64,000 nt of DNA from Zeimonas sp003577305 (GTDB lineage: Bacteria > Pseudomonadota > Gammaproteobacteria > Burkholderiales > Burkholderiaceae_E): assembly GCA_030263385.1 (NCBI GenBank), contig SZOX01000001.1, forward strand, positions 1-64,000. Reading direction: 5' to 3'. A program made the translations under genes and the position numbers. The notes beneath the pieces were generated by a model. That model saw nothing but the letters and a program-made list of their open reading frames with translations, did not search any database and had not been told where the DNA came from. Position 1 is the first letter of the stretch; every line of letters starts with the position of its first letter. Shown here piece by piece: positions 1 through 10,599 of the stretch.

Positions 1-1261
<1,261 letters not shown>

Positions 1262-1518
1262 CTTTTGGTTGGCCCGTTTCCAGGCCTGCTCAACGGAATC
1301 GACATTCATTGGTTTCCCAATGGATGTTCGTTTACCGTGTGAGCGTTCGATTTTCCGAGATCCGCTCCGGAACGAGTCCGGCCCGGAACCCGCCTCGGGT
1401 CCGTGAGAACCCTCGGCTTGGCGCGTTCGCCCGAACGCCCACACTTATCGGCTGTTGATTGTTAAAGATCGTGGATCGCGCTGCATTTGCAGTTGGCCGC
1501 GATCAGCAGAGAAAAGAA
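1262..1518 (-). other. rrn leader region with boxA-like antitermination signal
   Basis: On the minus strand, the stretch between the rrn promoter and the 16S-like sequence contains GATCTTTAACAA (complement of about 1459-1470), which matches the boxA antitermination signal of beta- and gammaproteobacterial rRNA operons. It is followed by CAGCCGATAAGTGTGGG, familiar from Burkholderiales rRNA leaders and spacers. The part closest to the 16S (about 1262-1330) does not look like a normal 16S 5' flank. Confidence 0.6.
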
Positions 1519-1547
1519 AGTATGGAAGATTATCGTAACCCTGTCAA
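1519..1547 (-). promoter_or_regulatory. Likely rrn promoter
   Basis: On the minus strand a perfect TTGACA (complement of 1542-1547) lies 17 nt from CATACT (complement of 1519-1524). It is placed just upstream of the boxA-containing leader and points toward the 16S gene. Confidence 0.55.
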
Positions 1548-1674
1548 CTCGACTGCCTGATCGGCTCGTCCGCACTTTCGTGTGCGCTTCTCACCGCAGA
1601 GCCCTCCACTATAGCAACGACCGCCGCGGCCCGCAAACCGCGGCGGCGGCCACGCGCCCGCGGCCGCCTCGCCT

Positions 1675-2451
1675 TCAGCGATGGCGGAACTGCGGCTTGC
1701 GCTTCTCGACGAAGGCCGCCATCCCTTCCTTCTGGTCTTCGGTGGCGAACAGCGAGTGGAACAGGCGCCGCTCGAACAGGATCCCCTCGGCGAGCGGCGC
1801 CTCGTAGGCGCGGTTGATCGCCTCCTTGGCCATCATCAGCGCGGGCAGCGAGAATCCTGCGATCGTTGCAGCGGCTTCGAGAGCCTCGTCGAGCAGCCGC
1901 TCGGCCGGCACCACGCGCGAGACCAGCCCGGCACGCTCGGCCTCGGCCGCATCCATGGTCCGGGCCGTCAGGCACAGGTCCATGGCCTTGGCCTTCGACA
2001 CCGCCCGCGGAAGCCGCTGGGTGCCGCCGGCGCCTGGAATCACGCCCAGGCGGATCTCGGGCTGGCCGAATTTCGCGGTGTCGGCGGCGATGATGATGTC
2101 GCACATCATCGCCAGCTCGCAGCCACCGCCGAGCGCGTAGCCGGCGACTGCCGCGATCACCGGCTTGCGGATACGCCTGATCGTCTCCCAGTTGCGCGTG
2201 ATGTACTCGCTGCGGAAGACCTCCATGTAGCCCCAGCCGGCCATCGCGGCGATGTCGGCGCCGGCGGCGAACGCCTTGTCGCTGCCGGTGATCACGATCG
2301 CGCCGATGCCGTCATCGGCGTCGAAGTCGAGCAGGGCCGCGCCGAGCTCGTCCATCAGGCGGTCGTTGAGCGCGTTCAGTTGCCTGGGCCGGTTCAGCGT
2401 GACCAGCCCGACCCGGCCGCGGGTTTCGACCAGAATGTTCTCGTAGGACAT
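1675..2451 (-). CDS. Enoyl-CoA hydratase/isomerase (crotonase family)
   Basis: 258 residues, full length for a crotonase. It would hydrate enoyl-CoA thioesters in the cytoplasm during fatty-acid or aromatic-acid degradation. The oxyanion-hole block AAGADIAAMAG (about residues 60-70) and the GGGCELAMMCD block (about 108-118) are present. The second catalytic glutamate block QPEIRLGVIPGAGGTQRLPR (about 129-148) is also intact, so an active hydratase is likely. It is divergent from a phenylacetate-CoA ligase gene starting 250 bp away, which suggests a PaaF-like role in phenylacetate catabolism. Other paa genes are not in the window, so that role is inference. Confidence 0.9.
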   Translation of the reverse strand: MSYENILVETRGRVGLVTLNRPRQLNALNDRLMDELGAALLDFDADDGIGAIVITGSDKAFAAGADIAAMAGWGYMEVFRSEYITRNWETIRRIRKPVIAAVAGYALGGGCELAMMCDIIIAADTAKFGQPEIRLGVIPGAGGTQRLPRAVSKAKAMDLCLTARTMDAAEAERAGLVSRVVPAERLLDEALEAAATIAGFSLPALMMAKEAINRAYEAPLAEGILFERRLFHSLFATEDQKEGMAAFVEKRKPQFRHR

Positions 2452-2702
2452 GCGCAGTGCTCCTCATGACGCCCGCGCAGCGGGCGGGCGCATTGTGCGG
2501 CGCCGGCACGCGGCGGTGCCGACGGTGGACGGAAGACGCCGACGGTCTGCGCGGCAGCGAAGGCCGCGCCGGTCGTCGACGCCGATTCTGCCACGCACGC
2601 CACATGCCGCGCCGGGCAGCCGCACAGGGTTTAACATCGAATCGTCGCGCACGACGCCCGCCGTGCAGTCGCGCCGCGCCACGAGAACCGGGGGGGGTCG
2701 CC

Positions 2703-4031
2703 ATGAGCTCCACGAGTGCAGCAGTGATGGTCTCGGCCGGAGGGTTCCCGCTCGAGCCGATCGAGCGGGCGAGCGTCGACGAGTTGCGCGCGCTGCAGTT
2801 GCAGCGGCTGCGCTGGTCGCTCGACCACGCGTACCGCAACGTCGCGCATTACCGCGCGAAGTTCGACGCCGCCGGCGTCCGCCCCGAGGACCTCAACTCG
2901 CTCGACGACCTGGCGCGCTTCCCGTTCACCACCAAGGCCGACCTGCGCGAGACCTACCCGTTCGGCATGTTCGCGGTGCCGCGCGAGAAGGCGGTACGCA
3001 TCCACGCCTCGAGCGGCACCACCGGCAAGCCGACCGTCGTCGGCTACACCGCGCGCGACATCGATGCGTGGGCCAACCTGATGGCGCGCTCGATCCGCGC
3101 CGCGGGAGCGCGCCCCGGCGACATCGCGCACGTCAGCTATGGCTACGGACTGTTCACCGGCGGGCTGGGCGCGCACTACGGCGCCGAGAGGCTGGGCCTG
3201 ACGGTGGTCCCGTTCGGCGGTGGCCAGACCGAGCGACAAGTGCAACTGATCGTCGATTTCCGGCCCGCGATCATCCTCGTGACCCCCAGCTACATGCTGG
3301 CGATCGCCGACGAGATCGAGCGCCAGGGGCTCGATCCGCGCGCGACCAGCCTGCGCATCGGCGTGTTCGGCGCCGAGCCGTGGACCAACGAGATGCGCGC
3401 CGAGATCGAGAAGCGGCTCGCGATCGACGCGGTCGATCTCTACGGGCTGTCGGAAGTGATGGGGCCGGGCGTGGCCTGCGAATGCCTCGAGACGAAAGAC
3501 GGACCGACGATCTGGGAAGACCACTTCTACCCGGAGATCGTCGACCCGCACACCGGCGTGGTCCTGCCCGAAGGCGAGTTCGGCGAACTGGTGTTCACCT
3601 CGCTGTCGAAGGAAGCCCTGCCGATCGTGCGCTACCGCACCCGCGACCTCACGCGGCTGCTGCCCGGCAGCGCACGCACGATGCGCCGCATGCAGAAGAT
3701 CACGGGGCGTTCCGACGACATGATGATCGTGCGCGGCGTGAACGTGTTCCCCTCGCAGATCGAGGAGCTGATCCTGCAGCGGCCCAATCTGGCGCCGCAC
3801 TACGTGTGCGAGCTCACGCGCGAGGGCCCGATGGATGCGCTCACGGTGCGCGTCGAACTGAAGAGCGGCGAGCATCACGACGGCGCCGACGCGGTCGGCG
3901 CGGCCGCTGCGCTCGAGCACGCGATCAAGACCTACATCGGCGTGACGGTGACCGTGCGGGTCGAGCCGCCGGGCGCGATCGAGCGCTCGGTGGGCAAGGC
4001 GAAACGGGTGATCGACAAGCGGGGGCGGTGA
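2703..4031 (+). CDS. paaK: Phenylacetate-CoA ligase
   Basis: 442 residues from the ATG at 2703, which follows a purine-rich stretch; upstream in-frame starts would add a low-complexity extension. It belongs to the adenylate-forming PaaK group that activates phenylacetate to phenylacetyl-CoA with ATP. The AMP-binding loop SSGTTGKPTVVGYT lies near residue 102. YGLSEVMGPGVACE (about residue 247) and the C-terminal MIVRGVNVFPSQIEE hinge are typical of PaaK. Length matches the family (about 430-440). It is divergent from the crotonase gene, with which it probably shares a control region at 2452-2702. Confidence 0.93.
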   Translation: MSSTSAAVMVSAGGFPLEPIERASVDELRALQLQRLRWSLDHAYRNVAHYRAKFDAAGVRPEDLNSLDDLARFPFTTKADLRETYPFGMFAVPREKAVRIHASSGTTGKPTVVGYTARDIDAWANLMARSIRAAGARPGDIAHVSYGYGLFTGGLGAHYGAERLGLTVVPFGGGQTERQVQLIVDFRPAIILVTPSYMLAIADEIERQGLDPRATSLRIGVFGAEPWTNEMRAEIEKRLAIDAVDLYGLSEVMGPGVACECLETKDGPTIWEDHFYPEIVDPHTGVVLPEGEFGELVFTSLSKEALPIVRYRTRDLTRLLPGSARTMRRMQKITGRSDDMMIVRGVNVFPSQIEELILQRPNLAPHYVCELTREGPMDALTVRVELKSGEHHDGADAVGAAAALEHAIKTYIGVTVTVRVEPPGAIERSVGKAKRVIDKRGR

Positions 4032-4044
4032 GCAGCGGCCCTCG

Positions 4045-5091
4045 TCACGGCACTGCGGGCACGAACCGGGCGCCGAACGAGCCGATGGCGATCAGGCCGC
4101 TCGTCGTGCGAAAGCGCAGGCGACCAGCCAGTTCGAGACCCACCTCGCCAGGCCTGCCGAAGTAGCGCGCCTCGAAGGCGCCGCCGTCGAGATCGGGATC
4201 GATGCGGTCGACCGAGGTGAGCGACCCCGTCAGCTTGCCGGGAGACACGCCGGACGATTTCGACAGGTCCAGCGGATCGAGGGGCAAGGTCTCGAACGCC
4301 AGTGTCCCCGGAGTGCCCGTGTAGTAGGGCATCACGATCGTGCCGAGACGCCCGGAGACGATCTGCCCGACTCCGTCGACCCTGATTTCGATCGGCGCAC
4401 TGAAACTGCGCAGCCGGTCCAGGTATCCGCCACCGGCTTCATCCGGCCCCACGGCACCGACGGCAAATCCCCGGAACGACCCGCTCGCCCGATCGAGCGG
4501 CCATTGACTGGTGAGGCTGTTCGGGGTCGCCGCGTACCACGGGCCGACGAAACCTTCGACCTGGTTCGGCACCTTCTCCCAGGTGCCGTAACCCGCGTAT
4601 TTCAGCTGCGGCGGCTGCCACGGCGCGGCGACCTTGTAACAGCAGGCGCTGCCGAAATCGGTGAGCGCCGCGTAGGGTGCAGTCAGACCGGACCTCAGCG
4701 GTTCCTCGTACGCGCTCCCCTGCAGTGCGCCCAGGATGTCGCGCTCGTAGACGGAAGGAGTCCTGTTGTCGGCGGTGAACGCAATGACGCTGTCCAGCGG
4801 ATGCAGGGCAACCGGGAAAGCCAGCGTCAGGTCGTAGCTGTCCACAGGCTGGGGAATTCCAACCGCGCCCTCGACGGACAGGAAGACGCCGGTCTTCGTC
4901 GGCACGCACATGCCGATCGCGAATCCATCGGGGCTCGACGAGGCCGCGGAATCACAGGCCGGCGGGACCGGAACGCCCGGGACATGTCCGGTCGCCGAGC
5001 CACCGCCGCAGGCCGCGACGCCGACGGCAAGCAACAATGCGACGGCCGATGCGCGCAAAGGCCGGGAGTCACGCGTGCGCTCGGGATTCAT
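4045..5091 (-). CDS. Putative lipoprotein of unknown function
   Basis: 348 residues. The N-terminus has a positive stretch, a hydrophobic core (SAVALLLAVGVAAC) and a lipobox cysteine near residue 28 followed by GGGS, so it should be an exported lipoprotein. The rest is a soluble, probably beta-rich domain with no motif I recognise. It is convergent with paaK (13 bp between stops). No operon partner is evident. Confidence 0.75.
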   Translation of the reverse strand: MNPERTRDSRPLRASAVALLLAVGVAACGGGSATGHVPGVPVPPACDSAASSSPDGFAIGMCVPTKTGVFLSVEGAVGIPQPVDSYDLTLAFPVALHPLDSVIAFTADNRTPSVYERDILGALQGSAYEEPLRSGLTAPYAALTDFGSACCYKVAAPWQPPQLKYAGYGTWEKVPNQVEGFVGPWYAATPNSLTSQWPLDRASGSFRGFAVGAVGPDEAGGGYLDRLRSFSAPIEIRVDGVGQIVSGRLGTIVMPYYTGTPGTLAFETLPLDPLDLSKSSGVSPGKLTGSLTSVDRIDPDLDGGAFEARYFGRPGEVGLELAGRLRFRTTSGLIAIGSFGARFVPAVP

Positions 5092-5314
5092 GCGGCCAGC
5101 CCCGGAAAAAAGCCCCAGTATGCGGTTGGAGTGTCGATGGACGCCGCAGCATCGCGCCCGACGAGCGGACGAACGGAGGGCATGCCCCGCCGAGTGTACC
5201 CGCTGGCCGCCCCGCGGCCGACGCCCCTGCGCGGCCGATCGCGACGAAAGTCACTTTCACCGCACGAAGCGGGCAAAATAGCGCGCTGCGAGCGAAAACC
5301 CAGGGGAACCAACG

Positions 5315-6310
5315 ATGTTCGATGCGCTGTACCTCGAAAAGCCCGAAAGCGGCTTTTCCGCGACTCGCCGGCAACTAAGCGACGAGGAACTCGCGGCGGC
5401 CACGCCCGATGCCGACGTCACCGTGCGCATCGAATACTCGACGATCAACTACAAGGACGCGCTCGCGATCACCAACCGCTCGCCGGTGGTGCGCCGCTGG
5501 CCGATGGTGCCGGGCATCGACGGCGCCGGCGTGGTCGAGTCGAGCTCGCACCCGGGGTTCGCCGCCGGCGATCGGGTGATCCTCAACGGCTGGGGCGTGG
5601 GCGAGACGCACTGGGGATGCCTCGCGCAGCGGGCGCGGCTCGAGGGCGACTGGCTGGTGGCAATGCCGGCGGGAATCGACGCGCGTCGCGCGATGGCGAT
5701 CGGCACCGCCGGCTACACCGCGATGCTGTGCGTGATGGCGCTCGAGCGCCGCGGCGTCATGCCTGCGCAGGGCGAGATTCTCGTGACCGGTGCCGCCGGC
5801 GGCGTGGGCAGCGTGGCGATCGCGTTGCTCGCGCGACTCGGTTTTCGCGTCGTCGCATCCACCGGCCGGGCGGCCGAGGCCGACTACCTGCGCGCACTCG
5901 GCGCCGCCGAAGTGATCGATCGGGCGACGCTGTCCGAACCCGGCAAGCCGCTGCAGAAGGAGCGCTGGGCCGGCGTGGTCGATGCGGTGGGCTCGCACAC
6001 GCTGGCCAACGCCTGCGCGCAGACAAAATACCGCGGCACGGTCGCCGCCTGCGGACTGGCCGGCGGCATGGACTTCCCGGCGACGGTCGCGCCGTTCATC
6101 CTGCGCGGCGTGACCCTGGTCGGCGTCGACTCGGTAATGTGCCCGATCGACGAGCGGCGCGAAGCGTGGCGGCGCCTCGCGACCGAACTCGACCCGGCGC
6201 AACTCGAGCGCATCACCACCATCGTCGGTCTCGACGAGGCGCTGAAACTCGCGCCGCAGATGCTGGCCGGCAAGGTGCGCGGCCGCGTCGCGGTCGACGT
6301 GAACCGTTGA
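5315..6310 (+). CDS. acuI: Acryloyl-CoA reductase / YhdH-type NADPH quinone oxidoreductase (MDR superfamily)
   Basis: 331 residues, the usual length of the AcuI/YhdH family of zinc-free medium-chain reductases that reduce acryloyl-CoA to propionyl-CoA with NADPH. The N-terminal YSTINYKDALAIT block (about residues 41-53), the GIDGAGVV block and the Rossmann loop VTGAAGGVGSVAIALL (about 153-168) are characteristic. The end of this gene touches the next gene's control region (a peptidase starting 33 nt later), so the two may be cotranscribed. Confidence 0.88.
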   Translation: MFDALYLEKPESGFSATRRQLSDEELAAATPDADVTVRIEYSTINYKDALAITNRSPVVRRWPMVPGIDGAGVVESSSHPGFAAGDRVILNGWGVGETHWGCLAQRARLEGDWLVAMPAGIDARRAMAIGTAGYTAMLCVMALERRGVMPAQGEILVTGAAGGVGSVAIALLARLGFRVVASTGRAAEADYLRALGAAEVIDRATLSEPGKPLQKERWAGVVDAVGSHTLANACAQTKYRGTVAACGLAGGMDFPATVAPFILRGVTLVGVDSVMCPIDERREAWRRLATELDPAQLERITTIVGLDEALKLAPQMLAGKVRGRVAVDVNR

Positions 6311-6342
6311 GCGCACCGGCCAGGCGCCCGGCGGGGGGCGCA

Positions 6343-8163
6343 GTGCGCCGGCACGGGGTCGAGCCGGTCTCGTACCGGATCGTGCCGGTCGATCCGCACG
6401 CACACCTGTTCGAGATCACGCTGACGATCGCGCAGCCCGATGCCGAAGGGCAGCGCGTGGCGCTGCCGGCCTGGATTCCCGGCAGCTACATGATCCGCGA
6501 GTTCGCGCGTCACGTCGTTTCGATCGGGGCACGCAGCGCCGGGCGCGCGGTACGCCTGCGCAAGCTCGACAAGCACACCTGGCAGGCGGCGCGCTGCGAC
6601 GGGCCGCTCACGCTCGTCTATCGCGTCTACGCCCGGGACCTGTCGGTGCGCGCGGCGCACCTCGACGCGACGCACGGCTTCTTCAACGGCACCAGCGTCT
6701 TCCTGAGAGTGCTCGGCCAGGAGGAGCGGCCCTGCGAAGTGCTGATCGAGCCGCCGTCCGGAGAGGAATACGCCGGCTGGCGCGTGGCCACCACGCTGCC
6801 CGAGGCGGGCGCGCGCCGCCACGGCTTCGGCCGCTATCGGGCGGCCGACTACGACGAGCTGGTCGATCACCCGGTGGAAATGGGGCGCTTCACGCTCGAC
6901 GCCTTCGAAGCGGGCGGTGCGCGCCACGAGATCGCGATCACCGGCCGCCACGACGCCGACACCGCGCGACTGTGCCGCGACCTCGCGCGCATCTGCGCGC
7001 AGCACGCGCGCCTGTTCGAGCCGCGCACGCGCCGCGCGCCGCTCGAGCGCTACCTGTTCCTGGTGATGGCCGTCGGCGAGGGCTACGGGGGGCTGGAGCA
7101 CCGCTCGAGCACCGCGCTGATCTGCTCGCGCAACGACCTGCCCTGGCGTGGGCAGCGCGAAGTGTCCGAGGCCTATCGCACTTTCCTCGGACTGGCGAGC
7201 CACGAGTACTTCCACACCTGGAACGTCAGGCGGATCAGGCCTGCGGCGTTCGCGCGCCACGACCTGCAGCAGGAGAACTACACGCGGCTGCTGTGGATCT
7301 TCGAGGGCTTCACCTCGTACTACGACGACCTGATCCTCGTGCGCAGCGGGCTCATCGGCCGCGACGCGTACCTGGACCTGCTCGCGAAGGTGATCACCGG
7401 CGTGATGCGCGGCCCGGGCCGGCGGGCACAGAGCGTGGCCGAATCGAGCTTCGACGCCTGGATCAAGTATTACCGACCCGACGAGAACTCGCCGAACGCG
7501 GTCGCCAGCTACTATGCGAAGGGCTCGCTGGTGGCCCTGGCGCTCGACCTGACGATCCGCAGTCGCACCGGCGGCCGCCGCTCGCTCGACGACGTGATGC
7601 GGCTGATGTGGACGCGCTACGGGCGCGACTTCTTCTCCCGGCGCGAGGGCCTCGGCGAGGAGGAGTTCCCGCGCCTGCTCGAAGAGGCCGTCGGCCTGCG
7701 GCTCGACGCGCAGATCCGGAACTGGGCCTACGGCACGGCCGAACTGCCGCTCGCGCCGCTGCTGAAGACCGTGGGCGTCGAGCTCGCGTTCGGTCGCGGC
7801 GACCAGGGCCCGGTCTCGCTCGGCGCGAGGCTCGCTACGCGCGACCGGCAGGTCGAGATCGCCACCGCCTACAGCGGTCAGGCGGCGCAACGCGCCGGCC
7901 TTTCGGCCGGCGACACGCTGGTCGCCGTCGACGGCCTGCGCGTCGACGAGCGCGCACTGAAGGCGCTGCTCGCGCGTCGCAAGCCGGGCGACCGGCTTCG
8001 CGTGCACGCATTCCGCCGCGACGAATTGTTCGAGTGCGAACTCGAGCTCGACGCGCCGCCGGCGACCGACGCGAAGCTGAAGCTCATGCCCGGACCCGGC
8101 GCACGCGCCACGCGGCTGCTCGGCGGATGGCTCGGCGGGGGCCGCTCCGGTCCTGCGGGCTGA
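6343..8163 (+). CDS. M61 family metallopeptidase (glycyl aminopeptidase-like) with PDZ domain
   Basis: 606 residues from the GTG at 6343, preceded by GGGGGG; a TTG at 6307 overlapping the acuI stop is an alternative. The zinc motif HEYFHTWN starts at residue 287 and is followed by NVRRIRPAAF, the signature of the M61 glycyl-aminopeptidase family. A PDZ-like segment occupies about residues 500-590 (SGQAAQRAGLSAGDTLVAVDG). No clear signal peptide is present, so a cytoplasmic location is likely. The substrate in this organism is unknown. Confidence 0.9.
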   Translation: MRRHGVEPVSYRIVPVDPHAHLFEITLTIAQPDAEGQRVALPAWIPGSYMIREFARHVVSIGARSAGRAVRLRKLDKHTWQAARCDGPLTLVYRVYARDLSVRAAHLDATHGFFNGTSVFLRVLGQEERPCEVLIEPPSGEEYAGWRVATTLPEAGARRHGFGRYRAADYDELVDHPVEMGRFTLDAFEAGGARHEIAITGRHDADTARLCRDLARICAQHARLFEPRTRRAPLERYLFLVMAVGEGYGGLEHRSSTALICSRNDLPWRGQREVSEAYRTFLGLASHEYFHTWNVRRIRPAAFARHDLQQENYTRLLWIFEGFTSYYDDLILVRSGLIGRDAYLDLLAKVITGVMRGPGRRAQSVAESSFDAWIKYYRPDENSPNAVASYYAKGSLVALALDLTIRSRTGGRRSLDDVMRLMWTRYGRDFFSRREGLGEEEFPRLLEEAVGLRLDAQIRNWAYGTAELPLAPLLKTVGVELAFGRGDQGPVSLGARLATRDRQVEIATAYSGQAAQRAGLSAGDTLVAVDGLRVDERALKALLARRKPGDRLRVHAFRRDELFECELELDAPPATDAKLKLMPGPGARATRLLGGWLGGGRSGPAG

Positions 8164-8190
8164 ACGCGGCGGCACGCCAGCGGGGCAGCC

Positions 8191-8991
8191 CTACCCGAAC
8201 AGCGCTGCCAGCGCCTCGCCGGGGTCGGGCGCGCGCATGAACGCTTCGCCGACCAGGAACGCGTTGACGCCGGCCTGCCGCATCCGCGCCACGTCGGCCG
8301 GGCCGAGGATGCCGCTCTCGGTGACGACCAGCCGGTCGGACGGAATGCGCGGCAGCAGCGCCAGCGTGGTATCGAGCGACACCTCGAAGCTGCGCAGGTT
8401 GCGGTTGTTGATGCCCAGCAGCGGCACGTCGAGCACGAGCGCGCGATCGAGCTCGGCCGCGTCGTGCACCTCGACCAGCACGTCCATCGACAACGCGCGC
8501 GCGAGCGACGCGAATTCGGCCAGGCGCGCGTCGTCGAGCGCCGCGACGATCAGCAGGATGCAGTCGGCGCCGTTGGCGCGCGCCTCGTAGACCTGCCAGG
8601 CGTCGACGACGAAGTCCTTGCGCAGCACCGGCAGTGCGCACGCCGCGCGCGCGGCGCGCAGGTCGCCGAGCGAACCGCGGAAGAAGCGCTCGTCGGTGAG
8701 CACCGACAGGCAGGCCGCACCGTGCGCGGCGTAGCGCGCGGCGATGGCGGGCGGATCGAAGGGCTCGCGCAGCAGGCCCTTGCTCGGGCTCGCCTTCTTG
8801 ATCTCGGCGATGACGGCCGCCCGGCCGGCGGCGATCTTCGCGCGCAGCGCGCGCTCGAAACCGCGCACCGGCTGCGCCTGGCGCGCCGCCTCCGCCTGCG
8901 CGCGCATCTCGGCATCGCTGCGCAGCCGGCGGGCCGCCGCCACTTCCTCGCGCTTGACGGCGACGATGCGCGCCAGGATGTCCTCAGCCAT
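8191..8991 (-). CDS. trpC: Indole-3-glycerol phosphate synthase
   Basis: 266 residues. It catalyses ring closure of CdRP to indole-3-glycerol phosphate in tryptophan synthesis. The KKASPSKGLLR block (about residues 57-67), the LRKDFVVD strand and GINNRNLRSFEV mark the TIM-barrel active site. The ATG at 8991 lies inside the 3' end of trpD (8-nt overlap), which favours translational coupling. It is the last gene of the visible trpGDC run. Confidence 0.96.
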   Translation of the reverse strand: MAEDILARIVAVKREEVAAARRLRSDAEMRAQAEAARQAQPVRGFERALRAKIAAGRAAVIAEIKKASPSKGLLREPFDPPAIAARYAAHGAACLSVLTDERFFRGSLGDLRAARAACALPVLRKDFVVDAWQVYEARANGADCILLIVAALDDARLAEFASLARALSMDVLVEVHDAAELDRALVLDVPLLGINNRNLRSFEVSLDTTLALLPRIPSDRLVVTESGILGPADVARMRQAGVNAFLVGEAFMRAPDPGEALAALFG

Positions 8992-10027
8992 GGCGCTCGC
9001 GCGCGCAGCGCCGGGTGAACTCCACGAACGCGTCGAGCCGGGCACGCGCGGCGCCCGAGGCGATCGTCTCGCGCGCCAGCTCGATGCCTGCACCGATCGA
9101 ATCGACCACGTTGGCCGCGTAGAGCGCCGTGCCCGCGTTCAGCGTGACGATCTCGCGCGGCGTGCCGGGCCGGTTCGACAGCGCCTCGAGCACCATCTCC
9201 TTCGACTCGAACGCGTCGACCACGCGCAGCCCGCGGTTGCTGATCATCGACAGGCCGAAGTCTTCCGGATGGATCTCGTATTCGCGCACCTCGCCGTCCT
9301 TCAGTTCGCCGACCATCGTCGCCGCGCCGAGCGAGACCTCGTCCATTCCGTCCTTCCCCCAGACGACGAGCGCGTGCTTCGCGCCCAGCCGCTGCATCAC
9401 CCGCACCTGGATGCCCACCAGGTCGGGATGGAACACGCCCATCAGGATGTTCGGCGCGCCGGCCGGGTTGGTGAGCGGCCCGAGGATGTTGAAGATCGTG
9501 CGCACGCCCAGTTCGCGGCGCACCGGCGCGACGTTCTTCATGGCCGGGTGGTGATTGGGCGCGAACATGAAGCCGACTCCGGTGGCGCGGATGCAGTCGG
9601 CCACCTGCGAAGCGTTCAGCATGATGTCGGCGCCCAGCGCCTCGAGCACGTCGGCGGCGCCCGATTTCGACGAGACGCCACGGTTGCCGTGCTTGGCCAC
9701 CGTCGCACCGGCCGCCGCAGTGACGAAAGTCGACGCGGTGGAGATGTTGAAAGTGTGCGAGCCATCGCCACCGGTGCCGACCACGTCGACGAAGTGCGGA
9801 CCACCGTCGACCTCGACCTTGTGGGCGAACTCGCGCATCACCTGGGCCGCGGCGCTGATCTCGCCCACCGTCTCCTTCTTCACGCGCAGACCCATCAGGA
9901 TCGCCGCCATCATCGTCGGCGACATTTCGCCGCTCATGATCTGGCGCATGATCTTCAGCATCTCGTCGTGGAAGATCTCGCGATGCTCGATGCAGCGGGT
10001 GAGCGCTTCCTGCGCGGTGATCGTCAT
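8984..10027 (-). CDS. trpD: Anthranilate phosphoribosyltransferase
   Basis: 347 residues. It joins anthranilate to PRPP. The PRPP-binding motif GTGGDGSHTFNIST (about residues 85-98), the KHGNRGVSSKSGAADVLEALG block and the NILGPLTNP block are all present. Its ATG overlaps the trpG stop by 4 nt (ATGA) and its end overlaps trpC by 8 nt, giving a tightly coupled operon. Confidence 0.97.
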   Translation of the reverse strand: MTITAQEALTRCIEHREIFHDEMLKIMRQIMSGEMSPTMMAAILMGLRVKKETVGEISAAAQVMREFAHKVEVDGGPHFVDVVGTGGDGSHTFNISTASTFVTAAAGATVAKHGNRGVSSKSGAADVLEALGADIMLNASQVADCIRATGVGFMFAPNHHPAMKNVAPVRRELGVRTIFNILGPLTNPAGAPNILMGVFHPDLVGIQVRVMQRLGAKHALVVWGKDGMDEVSLGAATMVGELKDGEVREYEIHPEDFGLSMISNRGLRVVDAFESKEMVLEALSNRPGTPREIVTLNAGTALYAANVVDSIGAGIELARETIASGAARARLDAFVEFTRRCARERHG

Positions 10028-10599
10028 CGTGGTTCTCCGAGGAAGTTGGCGAGCAGCGCGTGGCCGTGCTCGGTGAGGATCGATTCGGGATGGAACTGCA
10101 CGCCCTGCACGGGCAGTTCGCGGTGCCGCAGTCCCATGATTTCGCCGTCGTCGGTCCACGCGGTCACTTCCAGGCAACCGGGCAGCGTCTCGCACTCGAG
10201 CGCCAGCGAGTGGTAGCGGATCGCGGTGAACGGGTCGGGAAGCCCACGGAAGACGCCCACGCCGTTGTGGCGGATGAGCGAGGTCTTGCCGTGCATCACC
10301 TGCTTCGCGCGCACCACGCGCCCGCCGAAAGCGGCGCCGATCGCCTGGTGCCCGAGGCACACGCCGAGGATCGGAACGCGCCCGGCGAACCGCTCGATCA
10401 GCGGCAGCGAGATGCCGGCTTCGGCGGGAGTGCACGGGCCTGGCGAGATCACGATGCGCGCGGGCGCCAGCGCGGCGACCTCGTCGAGCGTGGTCGCATC
10501 GTTGCGCACGGTGCGCACCTGTTCGCCCAGTTCGCCGAAGTACTGCACCAGGTTCCAGGTGAAGCTGTCGTAGTTGTCGATCATCAGAAGTTTAGACAC
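10024..10599 (-). CDS. trpG: Anthranilate synthase component II (glutamine amidotransferase)
   Basis: 191 residues. It supplies ammonia to TrpE. The class I amidotransferase triad is visible: LGVCLGHQAIG (nucleophile Cys near residue 80) and GVQFHPESI near the C-terminus. The start is GTG at 10599, with GGAG 5 nt upstream. The first codons (GTG TCT AAA CTT) are unusually AT-rich for this genome, and relatives usually begin directly at MLLMIDNYDSF. The expected upstream neighbour trpE is absent: foreign DNA starts at the GTG. The element probably inserted at the 5' end of trpG and now supplies its ribosome-binding site. Confidence 0.95.
   Translation of the reverse strand: MSKLLMIDNYDSFTWNLVQYFGELGEQVRTVRNDATTLDEVAALAPARIVISPGPCTPAEAGISLPLIERFAGRVPILGVCLGHQAIGAAFGGRVVRAKQVMHGKTSLIRHNGVGVFRGLPDPFTAIRYHSLALECETLPGCLEVTAWTDDGEIMGLRHRELPVQGVQFHPESILTEHGHALLANFLGEPR

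Noticed and set aside
4504..6342. A long open frame continuous with the M61 peptidase gene and covering acuI
   Set aside because: Only the part from 6343 shows peptidase homology. The upstream part is the antisense or alternate frame of real genes in GC-rich DNA.
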